A stretch of DNA of 33,942 nucleotides, taken from an uncultured Bacilli bacterium. GTDB lineage: Bacteria > Bacillota_I > Bacilli_A > RF39 > UBA660. Below, piece by piece: positions 7,865 through 15,992 of this stretch (positions are counted from its first letter, which is position 1; each line of letters opens with the position of its first letter). A program made the translations under genes and the position numbers. Where the stretch lies: positions 1 through 33,942 of the forward strand of contig CAKPFH010000008.1 in the NCBI GenBank assembly GCA_934153655.1. Direction: 5' to 3'. The notes below the pieces were generated by a model. It was not told the DNA's origin. It searched no databases and saw nothing but the letters and a program-made list of their open reading frames with translations.

Positions 7865-9401
7865 AATTAAAACTAGTCCCCCTTATATCAAATTTTAAAG
7901 TTATATTAGAAGCATTTAATATTTCTTTTGATACTTCTAAGTAACATGCATTTTCAGGATAATTACTAGGTGTTACTATTTTAATAGAATTATTTTTAAT
8001 AACATAAGTTTTATCATTTTTAGTATAACTAATACTAGCATATTTAAAAATATCTTGATTTTTATACGAATATTCTATTTTAAGTAAAACCTTACCAATA
8101 CTTGGAACAACACTTGCATCATATGATGAGCACTCACCATCTGTTTGATTATTACATTTAGTATATTTATAACTATCAACTGTTAAAACATTAGAACTTG
8201 TAATACTTAATTTTTCTTGTTTAATAAAATTATTATTAATCTCTACAACATCATTTAATTTATATTCACCTAAGTTTTTAATTTCAAAAACATTTGGAGT
8301 AAGTTTAACTCTTTTATATTCTAAAGAACTACTATCTTTATTTTTTAAAATACCAAGTAACATATTAATAGTTTTAATATCTAAGTTATCCTCTACTTCA
8401 AATATTAATAAATAAGAACCTTCATTAGTAGTTAATAATTGGTTTTTATAAGCAGTACCTAGATCATTAAAAGAATCGTTAGTAACAGGATAATAACTTT
8501 TATTATCTATTTCTAATTTAGTTAAAGATAAATCAAGTTTCATTTGATCTTTATTTTTATTTAAAACTTTAAAGTCAACTATTACATATTTTTTATTTTT
8601 CTTAATTACTTTATTATTTATATCTAAATTAGTAATATAACTATTATTAATAGTAAATTCATAGTTAGATATAGAAATACTTTCTCCTTCTTTATAAGTC
8701 TTGTTAACAATAAACTTATTAATTGCTATATAAGATGTTAAACTAAGTAAAATAATAACTAAAAAGACAGTTAAAATATAAGAGTTTTCTTTTATATAAT
8801 AAGAAAAATTTCTTTTTTTTCTTCTTACAAAGTTACCTAATTTATCATAATCTATAGTTGAAGATATTTCTATTTCTTCCCTATCACTATCAGCTATATC
8901 TAATTCTTTTAAATCTTTATCAAAATTAAATTTTTTAATATTAAAACCAAAGCCTCTTACAAAAGCTATTATTAAAAATATATAATCAAGATAATAAATA
9001 ATCATTGATAAATCACGAAGTAAAACAACTGCTTGATTAGAATAAGTTGTATATTCTAAAGAAGTAAAAATACTTGTAAAAACAATTAAAGAAATAAATA
9101 CTACTACTGAATAAATTAAAGCACTTAAATAATAAATAATTGGTTTTTTCTTTTGTTTCATTAAAAGTAAAATCATTAAATAAATACCAATTAATAAAAT
9201 ATTTATAATAATTAAAAAAATTCCTACATAAGTACTTGCCATATTAGTTGTATATATATAAGTACCAGTTGCTAAATAATTTTTAAAGAATAAATAAATT
9301 GATCGAAATTTAAATAAAGAAAATCCTAATAAACCAAATAAAATAATATGAATTAATTTAAAATACTTAATTAAAAAAGCATAAGGTTTTCTAACTATCA
9401 T
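7848..9401 (-). CDS. multi-pass membrane protein with a DUF4352-like extracytoplasmic domain
   Basis: I do not recognise a named gene. The 517-aa protein has hydrophobic segments at roughly 15-40, 55-82, 90-115 and 130-150, a charged cytosolic loop at 160-200, and another membrane helix near 210-230. After it comes a long extracytoplasmic part of beta-rich sequence. Its phrases KYVIVDFKVLNKNKD and GSYLLIFEVEDN resemble the DUF4352 / telokin-like fold of secreted Gram-positive proteins; this is a tentative match. The frame extends to 9431, but AGGAGG sits four bases before ATG 9401, so I use that. It overlaps the pilin-like gene by 17 bases and has its own promoter, so the two form an operon and may act together at the cell surface. 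Confidence 0.75.
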   Translation of the reverse strand: MIVRKPYAFLIKYFKLIHIILFGLLGFSLFKFRSIYLFFKNYLATGTYIYTTNMASTYVGIFLIIINILLIGIYLMILLLMKQKKKPIIYYLSALIYSVVVFISLIVFTSIFTSLEYTTYSNQAVVLLRDLSMIIYYLDYIFLIIAFVRGFGFNIKKFNFDKDLKELDIADSDREEIEISSTIDYDKLGNFVRRKKRNFSYYIKENSYILTVFLVIILLSLTSYIAINKFIVNKTYKEGESISISNYEFTINNSYITNLDINNKVIKKNKKYVIVDFKVLNKNKDQMKLDLSLTKLEIDNKSYYPVTNDSFNDLGTAYKNQLLTTNEGSYLLIFEVEDNLDIKTINMLLGILKNKDSSSLEYKRVKLTPNVFEIKNLGEYKLNDVVEINNNFIKQEKLSITSSNVLTVDSYKYTKCNNQTDGECSSYDASVVPSIGKVLLKIEYSYKNQDIFKYASISYTKNDKTYVIKNNSIKIVTPSNYPENACYLEVSKEILNASNITLKFDIRGTSFNYEISE

Positions 9402-9422
9402 ATAACCTCCTAATATACTTAA

Positions 9423-9451
9423 ATTATACAAAAAAACTACTAGGTAATCAA
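9423..9451 (-). promoter_or_regulatory. promoter of the membrane protein / pilin operon
   Basis: On the minus strand TTGATT (9451-9446), a 17-base spacer and a perfect TATAAT (9428-9423). The spacer contains the 3' arm of the trmK terminator. AGGAGG and ATG 9401 follow closely. Confidence 0.6.
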
Positions 9452-9459
9452 GTAGTTTT
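9431..9459 (-). terminator. terminator of the dnaG-rpoD-trmK operon
   Basis: On the minus strand AAAACTACT and AGTAGTTTT form a 9-bp stem around a 9-base loop that contains the trmK TGA stop. A run of T follows. Confidence 0.8.
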
Positions 9460-10101
9460 ATTTAAAAATTTATTTATTCTTTTATTCTCTAATTTTAATT
9501 TTATACGTTTAAAAAAGTATTTTCTTGGTAATTTTTTAAGTATTTTTAAATTAGTATTTAAAATATTAGTATAATAATAAATAGTTTCTAAATTATTATT
9601 TTTTAAAGTACCAAAGTAAGTATTAGTTTTTGTTCTTCCTTTTTTAAGTAATAAAATTAAGTAAGGCTTTTTATCATCTATTATAAGTTCTTCTTTTACT
9701 ATTTGAAAATTTATTTTTTTTAAATGACGTCTAACAGTTTGAAATTCATTGTTGGGGGCTAGAATAATATTTTTAATATTTTTAAGTTTTTCAGGTTTTA
9801 AAATATCGGTTATTAAAATACCTCCCATACCTGCTATTATAATAGTATCAATTGTATCAGGAATATTTTCTATTCCATTCATTTGTTTTAAAGTTATTTT
9901 ATCTTGAAAGTTATATTTTTCAAGGTTAGTTTTAGCAATTTTTAAGGGATTTTCGTTGATATCAGTTGCAAGTATTTGAATGTTTTTCATATTTTTCATT
10001 AAATAGATATCTAAAAGAGCATGATCACAACCTACATCAATTATTTTAGAATTATCAGGAACAAAAGAGGCTACTGTTTGTAGCCTTTTTGATAGTTTCA
10101 T
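9448..10101 (-). CDS. trmK: tRNA (adenine(22)-N1)-methyltransferase TrmK
   Basis: TrmK uses S-adenosylmethionine to methylate N1 of A22 in bacterial tRNAs. The 217-aa protein has the expected Rossmann features: motif I IIDVGCDHALLDIYL at 20-34, ATDINENPL for the ribose-binding acid, and the family-typical IIIAGMGG. A Lys-rich helical tail at about 160-217 fits the C-terminal coiled-coil domain of the family. The position downstream of rpoD is the same as in Bacillus subtilis (sigA-yqfN region). Stop and start overlap as TAATG with rpoD and there is no strong ribosome site of its own, so translation is probably coupled. The usual downstream Nif3-like gene is missing here. Confidence 0.93.
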   Translation of the reverse strand: MKLSKRLQTVASFVPDNSKIIDVGCDHALLDIYLMKNMKNIQILATDINENPLKIAKTNLEKYNFQDKITLKQMNGIENIPDTIDTIIIAGMGGILITDILKPEKLKNIKNIILAPNNEFQTVRRHLKKINFQIVKEELIIDDKKPYLILLLKKGRTKTNTYFGTLKNNNLETIYYYTNILNTNLKILKKLPRKYFFKRIKLKLENKRINKFLNKTT

Positions 10102-11198
10102 TAATCAGTTAAGAAGTCTTTTAGTTTACGACTACGAGATGGATGTCTTAGTTTTCTTAAAGCTTTGGCTTCAATTTGACGAATTCTTTCTCTAGTAACA
10201 TTGAATATTTGCCCAACTTCTTCTAGAGTTCTACATTGTCCATCATCAAGTCCAAAACGAAGACGTAATACTTTTTCTTCCCTTTCAGTTAAGGTTAATA
10301 ATACTCCTGATAATTCTTCTTTTAACATGCCAACTGTTGCATATTCTTCAGGTGACATGGTTCTTTCATCTTTTATAAAGTCTCCTAAATGGGAGTCATC
10401 TTCTTCCCCAATTGGCGTTTCCAAGCTTACGGGATCTTGACTAATTTTATAAACTTCCCTAACTTTATCTAAAGATACACCAAGTTTCTTAGCAATTTCT
10501 TCATCAGTTGGTTCACGATTTAATTCTTGCGTTAATTGTCTTTGAACTCTAGCAAGTTTATTAATAGTTTCAACCATGTGAACAGGAATTCTTATTGTTC
10601 TTGCTTGATCAGCAATGGCTCTGGTAATAGCTTGTCTAATCCACCAAGTTGCATAAGTTGAAAATTTATAACCTTTACTTGGATCAAATTTTTCAACCGC
10701 TTTCATAAGACCAATATTACCTTCTTGAATTAAATCAAGAAATAACATACCACGTCCTACATATCTTTTAGCAATACTAACAACTAAACGTAAATTTGAT
10801 TCAGCAAGCATAGTTTTAGCATGTTCATCACCTTGATTAGCAAGTTTCGCATATTCAAATTCTTCATCACTTGTAAGCAAGTTAATACGGCCAATTTCTT
10901 TTAAATACATTCTAACTGGATCACTTATTTTTATATCACGTGAATTTCCTAAATCTTCTAAGATTTTATCAGGAGACTCAATTTCTATTGTTTCATTTCC
11001 AACCACTTCATCATCTTCTGAGATGATATCTACTTTGTTTTCAAGTAAGCAATTATATAAATCATCTAAACTATCAGCATCAATATCTAAGCCTTTTAAT
11101 TCATTAGCAAGTTCTTCATAAGTTACATAACCTTTTTTCTTACCTAACTCAACAAGTGCATTTTTTCTTTCATCAAATGATTTTACTTCATTAATCAT
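10101..11198 (-). CDS. rpoD: primary RNA polymerase sigma factor (sigma-A / RpoD)
   Basis: This is the housekeeping sigma-70 factor. In 365 aa it has a short region 1.1 (1-80), region 1.2 with SDPVRMYLKEIG, and region 2 with NLRLVVSIAKRY, DLIQEGNIGLMKAVEKFD and the -10-recognition helix TYATWWIRQAITRAI. Region 3 contains IRIPVHMVETINKL, and region 4 contains TLEEVGQIFNVTRERIRQIE, the helix-turn-helix for the -35. The many TTGACA-17-TATAAT-like promoters in the window match this specificity. It lies between dnaG and trmK in the classical macromolecular-synthesis order and overlaps both by one base (TAATG). The ribosome site GGGGAG lies within the dnaG 3' end. Confidence 0.98.
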   Translation of the reverse strand: MINEVKSFDERKNALVELGKKKGYVTYEELANELKGLDIDADSLDDLYNCLLENKVDIISEDDEVVGNETIEIESPDKILEDLGNSRDIKISDPVRMYLKEIGRINLLTSDEEFEYAKLANQGDEHAKTMLAESNLRLVVSIAKRYVGRGMLFLDLIQEGNIGLMKAVEKFDPSKGYKFSTYATWWIRQAITRAIADQARTIRIPVHMVETINKLARVQRQLTQELNREPTDEEIAKKLGVSLDKVREVYKISQDPVSLETPIGEEDDSHLGDFIKDERTMSPEEYATVGMLKEELSGVLLTLTEREEKVLRLRFGLDDGQCRTLEEVGQIFNVTRERIRQIEAKALRKLRHPSRSRKLKDFLTD

Positions 11199-12922
11199 TA
11201 TTTTTCACTCCCCATTTTTAAGTTTCTAATCTTATTACTTATCTTAGCTTGTTCAATTGGATCAACTTCATTCATTATCATTTGCTCTAATCTTTTGATT
11301 TCAAGAGTTACATTATAGTCATTTATTACCTTTAAATAATCTAAAATAGTTTGGTTAGAAACATTATCATCTAAATCTAAACAAATTATTTCTTGAAAAG
11401 TTTTTTGTAATTCTTCTTTAACAACTGATGAAAAATCAGCAATACTAATAGAACCATATTTCATGTAATAATCAATTATTTCTAAAGATAACATCCGGTA
11501 ATTATCAAGAGGAAAATAAACCTGACTATTTTCTACTAAAGTAATTACTTCTTTTTTAGTTAACATATAATAAATTATTACTTGTAAAGTCTTTTCATAC
11601 TTATCTTTTTTAGTTTTTTTAGGAAGAACTACTTCAACTTTTTTAGAAACTTGTTTTTTAGATAATAACTCATTTAATTTTTTTTCCAATGTATTATACC
11701 ATACATTTGTTTCCTTAGCAAGATTTTTTAACATAATTTCTCTTTTTATTTCATCATCTACTAAACTTATTTCTTGGATAACTTTATTTGTATAATTACT
11801 AAGTTCTTCACTACTATTAAAGTTAACCCCATCTTTCATTTTTCTTATTTTAAAATCTTCATAATTTAAAGCATTTTCAATTAAAGATAAAAACTTATCT
11901 TTTCCATATTTTATTATATAATCATCAGGATCTAAATTATCAGTTAAAGGAATTACTTTAACACTTAAATTATTATCAAGTAAAAGTTTTCCATTATTAA
12001 TAGTTGCATTAACACCAGCATTATCTCCATCTAAACATAAATAAACAGTATTAGTAAGTCTTTTAATTAAAGTAATCTGTTCTTTAGTTAAAGAAGTTCC
12101 CATAGTAGCAATACAGTTAGTAACACCAATTGTACTAGCTCTTATAACAGCCATGAATCCTTCCATTAAAATAACATATTTTTTTCTTCTAGTTTCTTCT
12201 TTAGCATTAAAATAATTATAAATATTTTCTCCTTTTTTAAAAATAGGAGTTTCACTAGTATTTAAATATTTATTTAAATTCTCTCCATGATAAATTCTTC
12301 CTGAAAAACCATTTATAAGTCCATTTACATTATTTAAAGGAAAAATAACCCGATTAATATAAATATCTTTATTATCTCTTGCTAAACCTGAATTATTAAT
12401 TTGTTCTAAAGAATAACCTTTATTAAGTAATAAATTATATAAACTTTTATCATTATTTAAAGACAAGCCTATTTGAAACTTTTTAATTGTTTCAAGATCA
12501 ACTTTTCTTTTTTCTAAATAATTTCTAGCATCAACTCCTAAATTTGAAAATAAATTATTTTGATAAAACTTATTAGCTAAATCATACATATCATAATAAA
12601 CTTGATTTTTATCTTCTTTTTTTTCTATTTTAAACTTGTTAGAAACATTTATACCAACACTATCTCCTATTATTTTAACAGCTTCATAAAAAGAAATATT
12701 TTCGTATTTTTCTAAGAAATTAAAAACATTTCCTGCTTCTCCACAAACAAAGCATTTATATATTTGTTTTTCTCTTGATACACTTAAAGAAGGATTATTA
12801 TCATTATGAAAAGGACATAATCCAAAATAGTTTTTGCCTTTTTTAACTAAAGGAATATATTTTGAAATGAATTCAACAATATCTGTACTTTCTCTTATTT
12901 TAGTAATTAAATCTTGATTCAT
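11198..12922 (-). CDS. dnaG: DNA primase DnaG
   Basis: DnaG makes RNA primers for lagging-strand synthesis and docks on the DnaB helicase. The 574-aa protein has the CHC2 zinc finger (Cys36, His39, Cys57, Cys60), the basic RNA polymerase N domain with FPLNNVNGLINGFSGR at about 194-209, and the TOPRIM domain with EGFMAV (Glu254) and LDGD (Asp298, Asp300). A helical C-terminal helicase-binding domain follows. Residue 258 is Ala where most primases have Asp (EGYMDV/EGFMDV); by equal spacing it matches E. coli Asp269. The other acidic residues are kept. It is first in the dnaG-rpoD-trmK operon and starts with AAAGGAG before the ATG. Confidence 0.97.
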   Translation of the reverse strand: MNQDLITKIRESTDIVEFISKYIPLVKKGKNYFGLCPFHNDNNPSLSVSREKQIYKCFVCGEAGNVFNFLEKYENISFYEAVKIIGDSVGINVSNKFKIEKKEDKNQVYYDMYDLANKFYQNNLFSNLGVDARNYLEKRKVDLETIKKFQIGLSLNNDKSLYNLLLNKGYSLEQINNSGLARDNKDIYINRVIFPLNNVNGLINGFSGRIYHGENLNKYLNTSETPIFKKGENIYNYFNAKEETRRKKYVILMEGFMAVIRASTIGVTNCIATMGTSLTKEQITLIKRLTNTVYLCLDGDNAGVNATINNGKLLLDNNLSVKVIPLTDNLDPDDYIIKYGKDKFLSLIENALNYEDFKIRKMKDGVNFNSSEELSNYTNKVIQEISLVDDEIKREIMLKNLAKETNVWYNTLEKKLNELLSKKQVSKKVEVVLPKKTKKDKYEKTLQVIIYYMLTKKEVITLVENSQVYFPLDNYRMLSLEIIDYYMKYGSISIADFSSVVKEELQKTFQEIICLDLDDNVSNQTILDYLKVINDYNVTLEIKRLEQMIMNEVDPIEQAKISNKIRNLKMGSEK

Positions 12923-12947
12923 AATACTCCTTTCTTAAACAAAGTTT

Positions 12948-12956
12948 ATTTTAGCA
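12948..12956 (-). promoter_or_regulatory. possible extended -10 promoter of dnaG
   Basis: On the minus strand TGC-TAAAAT forms an extended -10 about 26 bases before the dnaG ATG. There is no good -35 at 17 bases. It diverges from the RNase J promoter. Confidence 0.4.
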
Positions 12957-12974
12957 TATTTTTTTTTATAATTA

Positions 12975-13003
12975 TAGACTTTTTCTTAAAAAAAATGTAT
13001 AAT
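12975..13003 (+). promoter_or_regulatory. promoter of the RNase J gene
   Basis: TAGACT (12975-12980), a 17-base spacer and a perfect TATAAT (12998-13003). The leader is about 50 bases and ends in AAAGGAGG before ATG 13060. Confidence 0.6.
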
Positions 13004-13059
13004 GTATAAGTTAGTTCTTTTTATTTTAAAAAAAATTATGAAAGGAGGATTATTAATTA

Positions 13060-14727
13060 ATGAAGAGTAATGAAACTCGTTTTGCTATTTTAGGTGGTTT
13101 AGGAGAAATCGGTAAGAATATGTATGCTATCGAGCATGAAGATGAAATTATTTTAATTGATGCTGGTATTTCATTTGCTGAACTTACTCCTCTTGGAATT
13201 GATTATACAATTCCTGATTATACTTATCTAAAAGAAAATGAAAGCAAAATAAAAGCTTTATTTATTACCCACGGACATGAAGATCATATTGGAGCTATTC
13301 CTATTTTAATTCAAATGGTAGATGTTAAAAATATTTATGCTCCTAATCAAGCTTGTGAACTTATTAAAATGAAGTTAGCGGATAGAAATCTTCGTTTTGA
13401 CAATTTATTTGCTTATCAAAGTGATGATGTTATTAAATTTAAATATTTTGAAGTTGACTTTTTTAGAACTACTCACTCTGTACCAGATTCTCATGGTATT
13501 AGAGTTAAAACTCCAAATGGAACAATTGTTACAACAGGTGACTTTAAATTTGATTTTACTCCTATAGGACCAATGGCTGATTTACATAAAATGGCTGAAA
13601 TTGGTAAAGAAGGAGTTGATTTACTTGTTAGTGATTCTACTAATGCTTTAAATGATGGTATTTCTAATAGTGAATCTACAGTTGATGCAACTATTAATGA
13701 TATTTTTGATAATGAAGTTAATAGTCGTATTATTATAGCAACATTTGCTTCTAATATTTATCGATTGAAACATATTGTTGAAACTTGTTATAAACATAAA
13801 AGAAAAATATGTATATTTGGTCGTAGTATGGAATCAAATATTGAAATATCTATTAAAGGAGGATACATAAATCATAAAGAATTATTTATATCTCCAGAAG
13901 AAGCTAATACTTTAAAACCAAAAGAAGTTTGTATTTTGTGTACAGGTAGTCAAGGAGAACCACTTGCAGCTTTATCAAGAATTGCTAATTTAGAACATAA
14001 ACATATAAAATTAAGACCAGATGATGTTGTCGTATTTTCATCTAGTCCAATTCCTGGTAATGCTTTAAGTATTTCAAGAACAATTAATAAACTATGTTTA
14101 CAAGGTGTTAAAGTTTATACTAATTCTAATATTTCAGATATTCACACCTCAGGTCATGCTAATAAAGAAGAATTAAAACTAATGATTAGATTAATGATGC
14201 CAAAATATATGTTACCTTTTCATGGGGAATATAGAATGCTTAAAAGTCATGCTGATTTAGCTGTTATGTGTGGAGTTAAAAAAGAAAATACTTTTATTCT
14301 TGATAATGGAGATACTTTAATTCTTAATAATCACATAATAACTAAAGGTGAAAAAATAAAATCTGATGATATTTATATTAATAGTAACAGAGCAAGTGAA
14401 GTAGCAACTCAAGTAATAAGAGATCGAAAAATTATGGCTAGTGATGGAATATTAGTAATTGTTTCTAATATTGATATGAAAAATAAAAAACTTTTAACTA
14501 AACCAACCATTGTTACTCGTGGTTTTATTCAAGTAAATGATAATACAGAACTTATTAATATGTTAGAAATAAAATCTAGTTTATTAATAACAACTAAATT
14601 AAAAGAAAATAATATAGGTTTTCAAGATATTAAAAGTTATCTACAAACAAATATAAGTAATTATATTATGGAACTAACCGGTAGAAGACCAATTATCTTA
14701 CCTATTATCTTAGATATAAAAAAATAA
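13060..14727 (+). CDS. rnj: ribonuclease J
   Basis: RNase J is the metallo-beta-lactamase / beta-CASP ribonuclease that matures and degrades RNA (5' exonuclease and endonuclease) in Firmicutes. The 555-aa protein has the normal length. It shows the zinc motif HGHEDHIGAIP (His71, His73, Asp75, His76), TTHSVPDSHGI, the TTGDFKFD aspartate, the beta-CASP part with SDSTNAL and CTGSQGEPLAALSRI, the late histidine PFHGEYRML, and a C-terminal domain with the PTIVTRGFI segment. It is one of only two genes on the plus strand, with its own promoter, a strong AAAGGAGG and a terminator. With one copy in view I cannot tell whether it corresponds to J1 or J2. Confidence 0.95.
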   Translation: MKSNETRFAILGGLGEIGKNMYAIEHEDEIILIDAGISFAELTPLGIDYTIPDYTYLKENESKIKALFITHGHEDHIGAIPILIQMVDVKNIYAPNQACELIKMKLADRNLRFDNLFAYQSDDVIKFKYFEVDFFRTTHSVPDSHGIRVKTPNGTIVTTGDFKFDFTPIGPMADLHKMAEIGKEGVDLLVSDSTNALNDGISNSESTVDATINDIFDNEVNSRIIIATFASNIYRLKHIVETCYKHKRKICIFGRSMESNIEISIKGGYINHKELFISPEEANTLKPKEVCILCTGSQGEPLAALSRIANLEHKHIKLRPDDVVVFSSSPIPGNALSISRTINKLCLQGVKVYTNSNISDIHTSGHANKEELKLMIRLMMPKYMLPFHGEYRMLKSHADLAVMCGVKKENTFILDNGDTLILNNHIITKGEKIKSDDIYINSNRASEVATQVIRDRKIMASDGILVIVSNIDMKNKKLLTKPTIVTRGFIQVNDNTELINMLEIKSSLLITTKLKENNIGFQDIKSYLQTNISNYIMELTGRRPIILPIILDIKK

Positions 14728-14745
14728 TCTCACGATTATTTTTTT
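14718..14745. terminator. bidirectional terminator between the convergent RNase J and J-domain genes
   Basis: AAAATAATC and GATTATTTT form a perfect stem of nine or more base pairs around the loop TCAC, flanked by an A run on the left and a T run on the right. Both stop codons (14725-14727 and 14736-14738) lie in it, so one hairpin can end both transcripts. Confidence 0.8.
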
Positions 14746-15890
14746 CTTGCACTTTTTTGCTCATTTTTCTTTAATAAATTTCGATTTATATCTTCAACTA
14801 CTTCTTTATATAATAAAGCTTTATCTTTATATTTACCAGAGGCTGTATCTTCTCTTTCTTCCCCAATTTTAAATCTTGCTCCACTTGCACTTAACCATTT
14901 TTCTTCAGCATAGAAAGTAAATTTTTGATCTTTATCATCTTCCTTATAAATTAACATCAAACCATTATCATAATTAAAATATATATAACGACTTAAAGGC
15001 AAATCTCTTCTTACTATCTCTTTTCTTCTATTTACCAATAAAACATCACGATCTCCAACATAATAGCTATCATCAACAAATTTCTTTAAACTAACAAAAT
15101 CATGTTTAAATTTTCTAGTTTCAACAGATGCCGGAATATCCCCTATTTCTTTAGCATAATAAGTTCTTTCATCATCCATTTTAAAAACTAAAACAATAGA
15201 TGCTGTATAAATATTTAGATAAATTTCATAATTAGTTTTGATTCTTTCTAAAACCATACTATCACTTATAACATCTTTATAAGCAATATCATTTAATTTC
15301 TTAATTAATTCATCAAAGTCATCCAAACTACAATTATTAATTAACAGAACAATTGTCCTTGTATTATCAATAGCTTTTAAATAATCATCAGGATTTTCAA
15401 GTGATTTAGCTAAAAATGATTTTAATTTTTCACCATAAAACTGTCTAACTGAATTCTTTCTCTGTCTTAAATTAAATTCTTGTTTTTCCTTATATTCTTT
15501 AAATGCTTTACTAGATTCTTCTAAATAATCTTTTTTTAAATTCTTTAAATCTATAAAACCTCTTACTCCATTTAAAAGAACTATATATCTATTAATTATT
15601 TCAGTCATGAAATCTAAATTATATTTATTTTTATCTGCTTTTAAGACTAAAGTAAAACCATGAATACGATCCTTTAACTTAGTTAAATTTTCCTGACGAT
15701 GATCTTGTTCATATTTTCTAAGTACTGAAAAATGAGCATTAATTAATTTCATATCTTCTTGTTTTTCAATTCCATTTTGATCAGGATGATAATCTCTTAC
15801 TAAAGGTTTATAAACTCTTTGTAAATCTTCCCAAGTGAAATTTGGTTCTAAATTAAAAAATATCAAGGCTTCTTTTATCTCTTCATTCAT
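14736..15890 (-). CDS. J-domain protein of unknown function
   Basis: The N-terminus is a J-domain: helices around a YHPDQNG turn with the invariant HPD at 35-37, the part that stimulates DnaK-type Hsp70 ATPase. The basic helix before it (LQRVYKPLVRDY) also fits. The remaining ~310 residues match nothing I know. They include a charged, possibly coiled segment at about 125-165 and a mixed alpha/beta region with many Tyr, Lys and Asp. There is no Gly/Phe region, no Cys zinc domain and no membrane segment, so it is a specialised class C co-chaperone, not DnaJ itself. No hsp70 gene is in the window. It shares a divergent promoter region with the LTA-synthase-like gene. Confidence 0.75.
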   Translation of the reverse strand: MNEEIKEALIFFNLEPNFTWEDLQRVYKPLVRDYHPDQNGIEKQEDMKLINAHFSVLRKYEQDHRQENLTKLKDRIHGFTLVLKADKNKYNLDFMTEIINRYIVLLNGVRGFIDLKNLKKDYLEESSKAFKEYKEKQEFNLRQRKNSVRQFYGEKLKSFLAKSLENPDDYLKAIDNTRTIVLLINNCSLDDFDELIKKLNDIAYKDVISDSMVLERIKTNYEIYLNIYTASIVLVFKMDDERTYYAKEIGDIPASVETRKFKHDFVSLKKFVDDSYYVGDRDVLLVNRRKEIVRRDLPLSRYIYFNYDNGLMLIYKEDDKDQKFTFYAEEKWLSASGARFKIGEEREDTASGKYKDKALLYKEVVEDINRNLLKKNEQKSARKK

Positions 15891-15918
15891 ATTAACACCT
15901 ACACTTTATTACTATAAG

Positions 15919-15947
15919 AGTATAACATTAAAAATATCTAAAGTCAA
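15919..15947 (-). promoter_or_regulatory. promoter of the J-domain gene
   Basis: On the minus strand TTGACT (15947-15942), a 17-base spacer and TATACT (15924-15919). AGGTG precedes the ATG at 15890. Confidence 0.7.
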
Positions 15948-15948
15948 T

Positions 15949-15977
15949 TTTACAAACTAAAAAATATATGATAAAAT
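15949..15977 (+). promoter_or_regulatory. promoter of the LTA-synthase-like gene
   Basis: TTTACA (15949-15954), a 17-base spacer and TAAAAT (15972-15977) with an extended TG at 15969-15970. Its -35 is one base from the -35 of the divergent J-domain promoter, so the two compete for polymerase. Confidence 0.7.
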
Positions 15978-15992
15978 TAACTTGAAAGAGAA

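Noticed and set aside
10201..10440. 79-codon plus-strand ORF opposite rpoD
   Set aside because: It is an antisense shadow of conserved rpoD regions 3 and 4.
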